DNA from: Bacteroidota bacterium
Lineage (GTDB): Bacteria; Bacteroidota; Bacteroidia; Flavobacteriales; Flavobacteriaceae
Direction: 5' to 3'
Assembly: GCA_023446155.1 (NCBI GenBank)
Contig: JAEXIT010000010.1
Coordinates: 186,001-250,000, forward strand
DNA length: 64,000 nucleotides
Part shown: positions 1-8,454 of the stretch, one piece after another
Position numbering within the stretch: position 1 is the first letter of the stretch
Layout: the number at the start of each line of letters is the position of its first letter
Made by a program: the position numbers and the translations under genes
Notes under the pieces: model-generated
Told to the model about the DNA's origin: nothing
Database searches by the model: none
What the model saw: only the letters and a program-made list of their open reading frames with translations

Positions 1-1126
1 AGGCCAGAATTGTAAGTCCGTCGAATTTTTCGATCCGTTGTAGCAAATACGACACTTCCTGATTGGCGTACCGATCGTGGGCGTCTTTTACGTCGGAACG
101 TTTTCCGAATAGCGAATCGGCTTCATCAAAGAAAAGCATGCAGTTTTTCCCTTGCAGACGGTTAAAAAGGACTTCCAGATTTTTTTCCGTTTCGCCTATA
201 TATTTACTCACCACCTGCGAAAGGTCCACATGGTACATGTCAATGCCGAAAGTATTCGCGAGTATTCCGGCCAGCATCGTTTTTCCGGTTCCCGGTGCAC
301 CATAGAATAAGGCGATAAATCCAGGTTTAAATTTGTGCTGATCACTTGAAAAAAAGCCGCTTTCTAACGCTTTAATATAATTTCCGATCGGTTGGATTTG
401 CGTTCTCACCAAAGGTTCTAAAACAATATCATCTAAAGTCAGCTCCGATTGATACAAACTTCCGGGAAAATAGGTTCCATGATCCAATCGTGGTTTTTTA
501 CCGGATAAAAAATATCGCAGGTAGGCTTTGTCCAACTCGATCTTCCCATGAATAAATTCGGAATCGGAACGATTGTAAATAATATCATTTTGTAATAATA
601 CACTTCCTTCCAGCAGTTGCGCATTATAATGGGCCCATAATGATAAATTTTTTCCCGCCAATAAAAAGAGTGCTGTTTGAAATGTGGGCTTAAAGGTTCG
701 GTTAAATTTGTCGTATTCTCCGCCTACCTCTATGACTAAAGCGTTGCTGCTTTCTTCTATTTGCACAAACGATCTGAATAACGACGGATAGTAAGCCGAG
801 GCTATTCCTAAAATCAATAGTACCCGATCCATTTCCTGAAGTTGATGTGTCTTGATTGTCATTCCGTATGGTGAATGGGAATCAATTTTCGGTAATTCCG
901 GAATTTTCCCAAAAGATTCGTCTGTTGCTTTTCCCGCTAAAAACAGCTCCTTACAACGGATCGTTATTAAAGCGTCCAACCACTCTATGTCTTTATTAAG
1001 GGAATCGTGTTGTGTTGGATTTTTTTTCGATATATCGATTTGCTGTTTCACTTTTTCAGCGCCATGTATTTCTTCTTTTATATATTTTTCCGAAATAATT
1101 TCATGGGAATGGATAGAATGGCTCAT
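1..1126 (-). CDS. AAA+ ATPase, C-terminus cut by window edge (contractile-injection-system type)
   Basis: About 375 residues are visible; the gene runs off the left edge. The N-terminal ~240 residues are a family-specific domain. The AAA+ core follows, with Walker A GAPGTGKT near residues 276-283 and Walker B MLFFDEAD near 330, then the ERY-like segment KDAHDRYANQEVSYLLQRI. This arrangement (a long N-terminal domain, then a single AAA core containing SLFGKRSDVKDAHDRYAN) is typical of ATPases encoded with extracellular contractile injection systems (Afp15/Pvc15-like). The ATG at 1126 follows a purine-rich GGAAAAAGAG. An in-frame ATG at 1153, directly after a stop, is the alternative. The AAA+ call is certain; the CIS link is inference because no neighbours are visible. 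Confidence 0.85.
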   Translation of the reverse strand, partial: MSHSIHSHEIISEKYIKEEIHGAEKVKQQIDISKKNPTQHDSLNKDIEWLDALITIRCKELFLAGKATDESFGKIPELPKIDSHSPYGMTIKTHQLQEMDRVLLILGIASAYYPSLFRSFVQIEESSNALVIEVGGEYDKFNRTFKPTFQTALFLLAGKNLSLWAHYNAQLLEGSVLLQNDIIYNRSDSEFIHGKIELDKAYLRYFLSGKKPRLDHGTYFPGSLYQSELTLDDIVLEPLVRTQIQPIGNYIKALESGFFSSDQHKFKPGFIALFYGAPGTGKTMLAGILANTFGIDMYHVDLSQVVSKYIGETEKNLEVLFNRLQGKNCMLFFDEADSLFGKRSDVKDAHDRYANQEVSYLLQRIEKFDGLTILA

Positions 1127-1186
1127 AACTCTTTTTCCGTTTTTTAAAGCCATTTATGCTTTCGATGGCTGTCTTTTTATAAGCCC

Positions 1187-1214
1187 CAAAAGTATCAGAA
1201 GCAATCTTATCCAA
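1187..1214 (-). promoter_or_regulatory. Bacteroidota-type promoter for the AAA+ ATPase gene
   Basis: On the minus strand a TTG (1214-1212) is followed by 17 bp and then TACTTTTG (1194-1187), which matches the TTG/TAnnTTTG promoter of Bacteroidota. It sits 60-70 bases upstream of the ATPase start and after the terminator of the preceding HxlR gene, so the ATPase probably has its own promoter. Confidence 0.5.
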
Positions 1215-1270
1215 CTAGTTATTAAGCCATTGTATTCTGTCTTTGCAGTAAAAGCCTTTTCAGCGCAATA

Positions 1271-1297
1271 AAAAAGGACAATCTAAAGATTGTCCTT
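1271..1297 (-). terminator. Rho-independent terminator of the HxlR gene
   Basis: Perfect 10-bp stem AAGGACAATC/GATTGTCCTT with a 4-base loop, followed on the minus strand by a run of six T. It lies about 40 bases after the stop codon of the HxlR gene. Confidence 0.85.
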
Positions 1298-1334
1298 ATA
1301 TCATTTTCCGGAGTTGTAGAAATATCCGTGCGTT

Positions 1335-1649
1335 TTATTCCGAAGTGAGCTCCAGTTGCCTGAAAATAGGCACCAATGAAAGTCCTTTTTCCGTCAAACT
1401 ATATTCGATATGAAGTGGTTTTTGCCGAATCACTTTCTTTTCCAGTAGGCCGATTTCTTCCAACTCACGCAAAGCAACTGAAATGGTTTGTTTGTTGGCG
1501 CCTTGTATCACGCGCAATACCGTATTAAAGCGTATAGGCCCTTCCAATGCCTGACGCAATAGCTGTAATTTGTATTTTCCGGATAATAATTTTAACAATG
1601 CCTCGGCCGGGCAATCGTATGCTGTATTTGGTTCTTTTTCCATAGTCAT
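1335..1649 (-). CDS. HxlR-family winged-helix transcriptional regulator
   Basis: A 104-residue protein consisting of one HxlR winged-helix domain: SGKYKLQLLRQAL leads into helix 1, NKQTISVALRELEEIGLLEK is the recognition helix and LHIEYSLTEKG the wing. Cys13 in the YDCPAEAL segment corresponds to the N-terminal cysteine used for redox sensing in some HxlR proteins (HypR, YodB). The gene diverges from a DsbA-like lipoprotein gene across about 80 bp, so that gene is the likely target. The first ATG (1649) is used; a second ATG two codons later is possible. Regulation by thiol chemistry is inference. Confidence 0.88.
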   Translation of the reverse strand: MTMEKEPNTAYDCPAEALLKLLSGKYKLQLLRQALEGPIRFNTVLRVIQGANKQTISVALRELEEIGLLEKKVIRQKPLHIEYSLTEKGLSLVPIFRQLELTSE

Positions 1650-1657
1650 CTTTTTCA

Positions 1658-1694
1658 GACTAGTTGACTGGTGTCAAAATTCTTTCAAACTTTG
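1658..1694 (+). promoter_or_regulatory. Divergent intergenic region with promoter and ACTAGT-core operator candidate
   Basis: A palindromic ACTAGT core (1659-1664) overlaps a TTG at 1664-1666. Twenty bases later comes AAACTTTG (1687-1694), one mismatch from TAnnTTTG. Together they form a plausible plus-strand promoter for the DsbA-like gene, with a regulator site over its -33 box. The same ACTAGT core occurs in front of the second HxlR gene at 34501-34512. Confidence 0.35.
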
Positions 1695-1728
1695 TATCAA
1701 AGCTACAAATTTATTAGCAATCGAATCC

Positions 1729-2712
1729 ATGAAGCTATTCTCGTTAGTATTAATTCTGATTGGCAGTATGAGTTGTCAATCGCAAACGCAATCCAAAATG
1801 ACCGAAAACAAAACCAATCCGCTACTGTGTGATCCGGAAACAGGATCCTGTGAAATACCCTCGACCGCAACACAGGGACAATCCGAAGCCATACCTGTTG
1901 GAAACAAACCGATAAAAATAATTTATTATACCGATCCGATTTGTTCATCCTGTTGGGGAATCGAACCACAATTGCGCAAGCTAAAATTAGAATACGGTTC
2001 GTATTTTGAAATCGATTGCCGCATGGGTGGCCTTCTACCCGACTGGAGTTATAACAGTGGTGGCATTAGCAAACCCAGCGATGTCGCGCATCATTGGCAC
2101 GAAGCCAGCCTGTACTACCAAATGCCAATCGATGGCGATGTATGGCTTGAAGATCCGTTGGATTCCTCCTATCCGTCTTGTATCGCGATGAAAGCAGCAC
2201 AAATACAGGATAAAAGCAAAGCCGTAATATTTATGAGAATACTACGCGAAAAACTGTATTTAGAAAAAAAGAATATCGCGAAATGGGAAAACATTGTTGT
2301 ATGTGCCGAACTCGCCGGTTTGGATACCAAAAAATTAAAACAGGATTACGATAATGATGCGAAAAAACATTTCCAGGATGACTTACAACTGGCGCGTCAA
2401 TTGGGCGTTAGAGGATTTCCGACTTTATTTTTTGCGGATGGTGATGGCAATAAACTAACCGTTTATGGTTCGAAACCTTACGCGTCTTACGAAAATGCAC
2501 TTTTGGCTTTATATCCGGACGCTAAAAAGAAAAAATTGGATGATACGGGTTTAGCCTTATTTGATCATTATCCTACACTTACGGTACGCGAATACGCCGA
2601 AATATTGGATATTCCGGTAAGCCAGGCGGCGGATATTCTTGAAAAATATACGAAGGATGGTACGTTGAATAAAAAAGTGATCAAAACCGGTGCTTTGTAT
2701 TTAAAGAAATAA
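1729..2712 (+). CDS. DsbA/FrnE/YjbH-like thioredoxin-fold lipoprotein
   Basis: 327 residues from the ATG at 1729; this start gives a lipoprotein-type signal ending at Cys16 (SMSC), whereas upstream in-frame sequence overlaps the divergent HxlR gene. The thioredoxin-like domain begins with IIYYTDPICSSCWG, with the redox pair CSSC at residues 72-75 and a cis-Pro region RGFPTLFF. The motif DPxCxxCWxxEPxLRKLKxEYG is that of the FrnE/YjbH (Thioredoxin_5) branch of DsbA-like proteins. Residues from about 275 form an extra tail (LTVREYAEILDIPVSQAADI) that looks like a small winged-helix fold. Probable role: thiol-disulfide exchange in the periplasm; the tail has no known role. Confidence 0.8.
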   Translation: MKLFSLVLILIGSMSCQSQTQSKMTENKTNPLLCDPETGSCEIPSTATQGQSEAIPVGNKPIKIIYYTDPICSSCWGIEPQLRKLKLEYGSYFEIDCRMGGLLPDWSYNSGGISKPSDVAHHWHEASLYYQMPIDGDVWLEDPLDSSYPSCIAMKAAQIQDKSKAVIFMRILREKLYLEKKNIAKWENIVVCAELAGLDTKKLKQDYDNDAKKHFQDDLQLARQLGVRGFPTLFFADGDGNKLTVYGSKPYASYENALLALYPDAKKKKLDDTGLALFDHYPTLTVREYAEILDIPVSQAADILEKYTKDGTLNKKVIKTGALYLKK

Positions 2713-2736
2713 GCTTCTTTTTTAGCGGAATGCTAT

Positions 2737-2776
2737 AACCACAAAACGCCATTCAAAAGAGTGGCATTTTGTGGTT
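2737..2776. terminator. Convergent hairpin terminator
   Basis: An 18-bp stem (AACCACAAAACGCCATTC with GAGTGGCATTTTGTGGTT, two wobble positions) and an AAAA loop between two convergent genes. The T-rich tract lies inside the stem rather than after it, so termination strength is uncertain. Confidence 0.65.
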
Positions 2777-2794
2777 TCAGAAAGTATGCCGTGT

Positions 2795-3853
2795 TTATTT
2801 CAGCACCGTCTCATAAATGGCATTCAACAGGTTTTGTCTCATTTTTGAATTTCTTTGGTTGATCAGTAAAATTAAACCCCAGTTTTTAGCTCGGTTATAA
2901 CAGATGATAGACGATTGCCCCATGGAGTCACCCGATTTCATATAAAGGGTATTTTGATCATCCGTAGATATATTAAGCCCCAATCCCATTTCTCGCTTCT
3001 GATCTTTATAAAATAGTTGCTCAGTAATCAGGGCCGCTTTCCCTACGCGGGTGTCTTTGTTTAAAACCGCTTTTAAAAATAGAATCATATCCGAAGCATT
3101 CGATTTAACTAATCCGGCGGGAGCCGTAATATTCCATTCGAAAAATTCCTGAGCACCGCCTTCCGGATTATAACCCGTAACTTTGTTTTTCACATTAAAA
3201 TCCTTCGTTAAAGTCGTAGTCATCTGTAACGGGTTGATCATTTTTTCCCGAATAATCGCATCATAACTTTTTCCATAGACATTCTCTACAATCTGGCCTA
3301 ATAAAGTATATCCGATTGTAGAATAACGGTATTTCCCATAGTCCGTTAAAGTATCGCAATTGTTGACGATAGCACTCAATGTCTGCTGTGTTACACTTTT
3401 TATCGGTTGTTGGGCGTTGACCTCGATCAGTTTTGCAAAATCCAAATCGGGTAAACCGGATTGATGTGAAGCCAGATCGGATATTTTTATTTTATGGCTA
3501 ATATTCTTGTGTAAGGTATAAGCTTTCGGAAGATAGGCATCGATATAATCGTCTAATTTTATCTTTTTATCCAGAACGGCTTGCGCGATTAAATTGGAGG
3601 TTAAAATCTTTGTGATCGACGCAATTTCGAAGATCGATTTTTGATCAATAGCGGTCTGACTTTCTTTGCTGATCGTGCCATAATGGGTGTAGTATTCTTT
3701 CCCATTCGTAATCAAACCAACACTAATCCCAACCTCCGGATGGTTTTGATAGTTCTTTTTTACAATGGAATCGATTCGGGTAAAAATATCTTGTCCAAAA
3801 GTGATGTTACTGATGAATACTAGTACGGTTAAAAATTTAAATGACGTTTTCAT
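2795..3853 (-). CDS. Secreted serine hydrolase of the beta-lactamase (class C / PBP4*-like) family
   Basis: 352 residues with a signal peptide (about 1-20, ending in TFG). The SxxK catalytic motif is SITK at 79-82. The second motif reads YST where YxN is usual, and the C-terminal triad region is KSGDSMG instead of the common HTG. ASHQSGLPD is the characteristic HxSGL segment of this family. It likely hydrolyses esters, D-amino acid peptides or similar in the periplasm; the substrate cannot be read from sequence. It stands alone between a convergent terminator and 270 bp of AT-rich non-coding sequence. Confidence 0.85.
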   Translation of the reverse strand: MKTSFKFLTVLVFISNITFGQDIFTRIDSIVKKNYQNHPEVGISVGLITNGKEYYTHYGTISKESQTAIDQKSIFEIASITKILTSNLIAQAVLDKKIKLDDYIDAYLPKAYTLHKNISHKIKISDLASHQSGLPDLDFAKLIEVNAQQPIKSVTQQTLSAIVNNCDTLTDYGKYRYSTIGYTLLGQIVENVYGKSYDAIIREKMINPLQMTTTLTKDFNVKNKVTGYNPEGGAQEFFEWNITAPAGLVKSNASDMILFLKAVLNKDTRVGKAALITEQLFYKDQKREMGLGLNISTDDQNTLYMKSGDSMGQSSIICYNRAKNWGLILLINQRNSKMRQNLLNAIYETVLK

Positions 3854-4123
3854 TGTATCGCGTTTTAGGTTATAAATTATTTCGACACAAAGATGTGGCG
3901 GGAATTATACCCTGGCGACCGAATAAAAAGAATCGAACGCATTTGTTGGAAAAAAGAAGTGCGAGTCGTTACAAACCGACGTACGAGTAATTACAAAAAA
4001 CTGTATTACAACCACTTAAAACACATAATAACATCACGTCCGTTAGCTTACTTTTTGCAGAATCTTTTAAAATGATAACAGCACGTAATATTTGGATTTA
4101 AAAAAAACGAGTCTTTCGTTTGT

Positions 4124-5593
4124 CTACTCATCCAAATACTCATGTCCATCCAGACTCAACCAACCTTTTTTCCCGTTTGGTAGTTCAAACCGAGCAAAGT
4201 TGTTTTGAAATTTTTCTAGTATTTTATATCTAACGTCTCTGTTTAAAGGATAATATCCCAATAATCCGTTTCTTTCAATCAAATAGATACGTCCGTTAAG
4301 TGACGCAATTGAATCTAAATTTTTAGGCAATAGAGCATTGAACTCCTTACTTTTATCATCTATATCAGAATCGATTAGCGACTCAATAGTATTTAAATTA
4401 TACTTTCCATTTTTTAGTTTCGTATACATCAGAAGTGGGTATTTTACCGTATAGTTTCCCATTTCGGAATACAATGTGATAAACGTTTTTTCATTTAGAA
4501 ACTCGATACTGTCATAAGCATCGGAATTAATGATTTTAAATTTGCTTTCAAAACTTCTTAAACCACTTGCAACGGCATCAATATTATCGGTTTCAAGATA
4601 AAATTGATTTTGCTCTTTTGTTACTTTCAGGAAAACAGTATTGTCTGGAAAAAAATGATTAAAACCGGGAAGATACGATAGGTCTTCATTTTTAAAATCC
4701 GCGCCTATGAGGTTAATGTTTCGCAACTTATTTTGCTGTAAAATCTGAAGCATCGGATAAAATTTATTAAAGTAAAATGCTCTTACATTTCTGATTTTCA
4801 ACTCTTCGAAAGTATAGTTGTATAAGTTTATTTTTTTGTTTTTATAGCCAATAATAAAAAACGAATTGTACTTTATTGAATCGAAATCCTTTTTGATCAC
4901 AATTTGATTAAAACGATTTTTAACCACTACTTTCATATTCTTTAAAGTGTCCGTTTTATAAAAATCCCTATTCAATTCTAAATCCGAAGTTTGCAAATGA
5001 AGTTCGGCCGGTTTCCATTTTTTATGATCTTCAAAAGAGTAATGCTTAAAAGCCTTATTCATGGTAGCATTTGCAAAAAGAAAATGTAGTTTTTCCTTCG
5101 TTGGAATAATGAATCCTTCCTGATGACAAATGATTTTTTTGCCGCTTCCAAAGTCAAAAATACAATATGGGAATACGTACTCGTTTCTTGGTTTTTGCAG
5201 CGAATCTTCTAAAATTGCGATCGAAATAAAATCCTTGTTCAATTTTACCAAACGAAAGTTATCATCATCGGCAACCTTTGTCGTAAAGCTTGTTTGGTCT
5301 AATTTCTTGAAGTTGTTTGTAATTTGGGTAGCAAAAATAGTCGTAGCATCCTTTTTTATCCTTTCAACGTCTTCTAAAGTTGTTTTTTCTAATTCGTATT
5401 TAAAACCTTTGGCACTTACATTATCATCAGAAATATCATTTACTCTAAGCTGAAATAGGTTATTGTTTTTTTTTATAAAAATCCCTTCTTTCGGATGAAT
5501 AAAGTCCAATTCTCCGGCATTAATTTTATAAGTCTGTTGCCCGAAACAGAGCATCGGAATCCATAAAATCCATAAGTGAAGTAGCTGTTTCAT
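4124..5593 (-). CDS. Uncharacterised secreted protein
   Basis: 489 residues with a signal peptide (MKQLLHLWILWIPMLCFGQ). No family is recognised. The body is rich in Lys, Asn, Asp and Phe and looks beta-rich. The last ~40 residues (GLLGYYPLNRDV, then KKGWLSLDGHEYLDE) resemble a degenerate WG repeat. It follows the lipoprotein gene 5596-6780 after only 2 bp, so the two are almost certainly co-transcribed and may act together at the envelope. Confidence 0.7.
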   Translation of the reverse strand: MKQLLHLWILWIPMLCFGQQTYKINAGELDFIHPKEGIFIKKNNNLFQLRVNDISDDNVSAKGFKYELEKTTLEDVERIKKDATTIFATQITNNFKKLDQTSFTTKVADDDNFRLVKLNKDFISIAILEDSLQKPRNEYVFPYCIFDFGSGKKIICHQEGFIIPTKEKLHFLFANATMNKAFKHYSFEDHKKWKPAELHLQTSDLELNRDFYKTDTLKNMKVVVKNRFNQIVIKKDFDSIKYNSFFIIGYKNKKINLYNYTFEELKIRNVRAFYFNKFYPMLQILQQNKLRNINLIGADFKNEDLSYLPGFNHFFPDNTVFLKVTKEQNQFYLETDNIDAVASGLRSFESKFKIINSDAYDSIEFLNEKTFITLYSEMGNYTVKYPLLMYTKLKNGKYNLNTIESLIDSDIDDKSKEFNALLPKNLDSIASLNGRIYLIERNGLLGYYPLNRDVRYKILEKFQNNFARFELPNGKKGWLSLDGHEYLDE

Positions 5594-5595
5594 TT

Positions 5596-6780
5596 TTAAT
5601 TGTTTGGAGTAACTTCTTCCATAATTTTATCCACTACCGGTTTTTCATAATAAAGCTGTTTCTCTATTTTCCCTAAGTCTTGCTGAATCGTTATAGTCGC
5701 ATCTTTGTTATTTTGCCAATCAAAAACATATAATCCTGTTCGGGAAACCTGATTATTTGACTCGGTACTTAACTGGTAATCCAGATAAACGGGAATTGCG
5801 TTTTGAAAGTAAATTGCACAAGTATAAGCTACCATTTTGTCACCCATTTTATAACTCATTGCGAATAGCACTTTAGCTATTTCCTGCTTCTTTTTAAAAA
5901 CGGTTATGGTTTTGTTTTCCGATGGAGCCACAATAGCAATAGTTGTTTTTTTGACCTCTATATTTAATGACTTATCACCGTCAACTTTTTTAACGAATTC
6001 ATTGATTTCCTCAATTTTAGAGTCGTTATACAAGCACACTTTAGGCTCACCCCAGGTATCATATACCACGTAACGCAATCGATGATCAATTTTCACTAAA
6101 ATAACATTTCGTGTCGTACTTACTTTATAGGAATATAAAACCTCATAGTCGTCTATTTGGTTTTCGGCCATACAGAATGCCACCAGTTGATTTTCATCTT
6201 TTATCTGGGTTGCTTTCCAATTGAACATAAAAGGGTTCGGTCTCTTTTTATCAAATTCCGCAATTTCTTCACTTTTCGCGACAATTAAATCGCGATAATT
6301 TCGGTTCTTTTGGTCTTGTTCAAGCGTTCCGCTGCTTTTTAAAAGATGAAAACCATTTTCCTCTTTATAGTAATAATACAAACCCAAATCTTTATTTGGT
6401 TGCTCGTTTCCGGAACAGTCGCCATTACGCTCAATATCTTGAAGATAAAAGCAGATATAGTTTTCATTTATGATTTTATACTTTCCTTTGGTAGTCGTAA
6501 AACAATCGTTTCCGCATTCGGCACTATAATCGGTTACAAAGGTTTGATCTGTATTCAACGAAATATTGAATCCATAGTTATCGAATCTATCTGGACTTTG
6601 CTTTCTCAATATATATTCCTTGGTTTCCGAATTGGCAATCAACATATTTATTTTCCATTTCCCTTCTAAAGATTTTATTTGCGAATTGTGTGTGGCTGCA
6701 TCAAACCCTTTGTAATTGGATTGTTTTTGAGCACAACTGCTTGTCAATACAGACAGCAATAATAAAAATAGAATTCGCAT
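5596..6780 (-). CDS. Uncharacterised lipoprotein
   Basis: 394 residues from the ATG at 6780, chosen because it gives a clean lipoprotein signal, MRILFLLLLSVLTSSCAQKQ; an in-frame ATG 19 codons upstream would bury it. The first half carries the segment LEGKWKINML and several strands like lipocalin-type lipoproteins, plus paired cysteines (ECGNDCF). The second half has no recognised domain. First gene of a two-gene unit with the secreted protein downstream. Confidence 0.72.
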   Translation of the reverse strand: MRILFLLLLSVLTSSCAQKQSNYKGFDAATHNSQIKSLEGKWKINMLIANSETKEYILRKQSPDRFDNYGFNISLNTDQTFVTDYSAECGNDCFTTTKGKYKIINENYICFYLQDIERNGDCSGNEQPNKDLGLYYYYKEENGFHLLKSSGTLEQDQKNRNYRDLIVAKSEEIAEFDKKRPNPFMFNWKATQIKDENQLVAFCMAENQIDDYEVLYSYKVSTTRNVILVKIDHRLRYVVYDTWGEPKVCLYNDSKIEEINEFVKKVDGDKSLNIEVKKTTIAIVAPSENKTITVFKKKQEIAKVLFAMSYKMGDKMVAYTCAIYFQNAIPVYLDYQLSTESNNQVSRTGLYVFDWQNNKDATITIQQDLGKIEKQLYYEKPVVDKIMEEVTPNN

Positions 6781-6950
6781 AAACTGGATTTTTAACTGTA
6801 TTATGTTGATTTCGATAAAATTTTTATTTAGTAGCATACGGGTTTACAATACTACATAAAAATACGAAACTTCAATATTTATGTTGGGATTTTCTGTGGA
6901 GCGTCGGGGATTTCGGTCGAATACCGTGCACCAATGACTTCCGTTACACA

Positions 6951-7385
6951 TTATATACCTTTGGGTAGTGCAATTATCTCCAAAAATTTCAACGCCTCCT
7001 TAATTATATAAGGACTTGTACTTTGTTTAGGATTCCAATCGGTTTGAAGAAAATATCGGATTAGCGCTGCTATAACCGCCGGACGATTCAAATTGATTTC
7101 AATCGTTTGCTCCTGATTATTGGAGTACAGATCAACTAAAAGAGGTTGTCTATACAACCAAATCACGCCGTCATCGGGATAACCAACCTTCCATTTTTCT
7201 TTTTCGATATCGGTTTTAAACTTTAGATTATCCTCTTCTCGAAAGAATAATTGAAGCGGCGATTTTTTATACCCTTCGAGATAAATCACAACCTTTTCAA
7301 TGCATTTACAGGGTTCGCCTGCTATTAAATGGAGATGCTCTCTTTTCCATAAATAGACCGCATCATCTATTGTAATTTTTCTCAT
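6951..7385 (-). CDS. Uncharacterised small cytosolic protein
   Basis: 144 residues without signal peptide or membrane segment and with no recognised family. The N-terminus contains HLHLIAGEPCKCIEKV and the middle IWLYRQPLLVDLY. It starts 6 bp after the stop of the preceding NTF2-like gene, so the two form a pair. Size, composition and setting among orphan small genes suggest an immunity-like or accessory protein, but that is inference. Confidence 0.62.
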   Translation of the reverse strand: MRKITIDDAVYLWKREHLHLIAGEPCKCIEKVVIYLEGYKKSPLQLFFREEDNLKFKTDIEKEKWKVGYPDDGVIWLYRQPLLVDLYSNNQEQTIEINLNRPAVIAALIRYFLQTDWNPKQSTSPYIIKEALKFLEIIALPKGI

Positions 7386-7391
7386 GCTATT

Positions 7392-7769
7392 TTATATTGC
7401 GGTACAACTTCCGGCTATAACTTTTAGTTGATCATCGAATAGTTTCCAAACCCGCAGGTAACGAAAATTGCCTTCGAAGGTTTGCTCCGACATTTTTCCC
7501 TTAATCTTTGAAGATAAAGTCACCACAACGTTATCACCAATTGGCGTTATAGCGTCTATTGATGACGTGATTTCTTCTAAAACTAAATTTCCGGCTTGAT
7601 GGGTTTCCAAATCCATTTGCTTGGTAATGACGTCACCATTGGGAAGAACAAACAGTAAGTCATCATGTAGCAATTGATCCAGGATTTCGACATTGCTACT
7701 CTTCATCGCTTCGAGAAGCTGACTTTCAATTGCTATAATTTTTTGTTTGTTGAGAAGTGTTGCATTCAT
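7392..7769 (-). CDS. NTF2-like (DUF4440/SnoaL-type) protein
   Basis: 125 residues. The N-terminal helix pattern (IAIESQLLEAMKSSNVEILDQLLHDDLLFVLPNGDV) and the C-terminal strands (YLRVWKLFDDQLKVIAGSC) are those of DUF4440 proteins of the NTF2 fold. Members include ketosteroid-isomerase-like enzymes and ligand-binding proteins; no catalytic residue can be assigned here. Coupled to the downstream gene by a 6-bp gap. Confidence 0.8.
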   Translation of the reverse strand: MNATLLNKQKIIAIESQLLEAMKSSNVEILDQLLHDDLLFVLPNGDVITKQMDLETHQAGNLVLEEITSSIDAITPIGDNVVVTLSSKIKGKMSEQTFEGNFRYLRVWKLFDDQLKVIAGSCTAI

Positions 7770-7803
7770 AGGTTGCTTTTTATACGATTGTTACACGTGG
7801 TAG

Positions 7804-7828
7804 AAATTGAAACAAAAAGTTTCAATTT
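7804..7828 (-). terminator. Hairpin after the zinc-ribbon gene
   Basis: Perfect 10-bp stem AAATTGAAAC/GTTTCAATTT with a five-base loop, placed between the gene ending at 7845 and the gene starting at 7769. It lacks a following T run on the minus strand, so it may be a weak terminator or a stability element. Confidence 0.4.
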
Positions 7829-7844
7829 TGCACTTAATCCACTG

Positions 7845-8303
7845 TTAGTCGACATTTTTTTTTATTTCGGTAATATATTCACTAATAAAATAATTGTCTC
7901 TTTTAATTACATATCCATTAATGATGTAATCACCATCATATTGTGAGAATTCATAAACTTTATCATTTTGCTTTTTTATGGTAATAAATTCTATCCATTT
8001 TTCACGTTTAAACATATAATGATCAATAATTTCCTCTAGCTTTTTTTCGACTGTAATCTTTAATTTCAAGAATTCACTTTCCGATAATTCAGCTTTTAAA
8101 TCACGCTCTTTTATATTTGAAATTCCCCAATGACCTTCTGTTTTTCCTTGATTATGCTTCCGTAAATAAATTTCGCAATTTGGACATCGAGCTTTGTAGG
8201 TAATTCTGTCAGCTTGAGGCTTTCCATCCTTATTTCTCATTCTTGCCCTAAGAATTATTTCTTTTTCTTCCAGTTGAGAATTACAAATTATACAAATATC
8301 CAT
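7845..8303 (-). CDS. Uncharacterised protein with N-terminal zinc-ribbon
   Basis: 152 residues. Two CxxC pairs (CIIC at 4-7 and CPNC near 40) flank a strand-rich segment and should form a zinc ribbon. The rest is charged and helical (SEFLKLKITVEKKLEEIIDHY), then a beta-rich tail. No family recognised. It stands alone, with 150 bp upstream and 75 bp downstream. Confidence 0.62.
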   Translation of the reverse strand: MDICIICNSQLEEKEIILRARMRNKDGKPQADRITYKARCPNCEIYLRKHNQGKTEGHWGISNIKERDLKAELSESEFLKLKITVEKKLEEIIDHYMFKREKWIEFITIKKQNDKVYEFSQYDGDYIINGYVIKRDNYFISEYITEIKKNVD

Positions 8304-8454
8304 ATTGTTTATTTTAAAATGTTGGTTACTTTTCCGGAGCTTTGCGACTTTTGTAGCAATTCAAACAAAGTTCGCTCGGCTAACCAGACGAAGTTATAGA
8401 AAAAACTCGCACTGGTGACAACAATAGCGCAAAAAACCGGCAGTATATTTACAG

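Noticed and set aside
1101..1214. A 37-codon minus-strand reading frame with a TTG start that looks protein-like
   Set aside because: It overlaps the ATPase promoter and its start codon, and the TTG is the -33 element; no ribosome site is seen.
3893..4075. 60-codon open frame in the gap between the serine hydrolase and the secreted protein
   Set aside because: Arg/Lys-rich sequence without domain or ribosome site, in AT-rich spacer; most likely chance.
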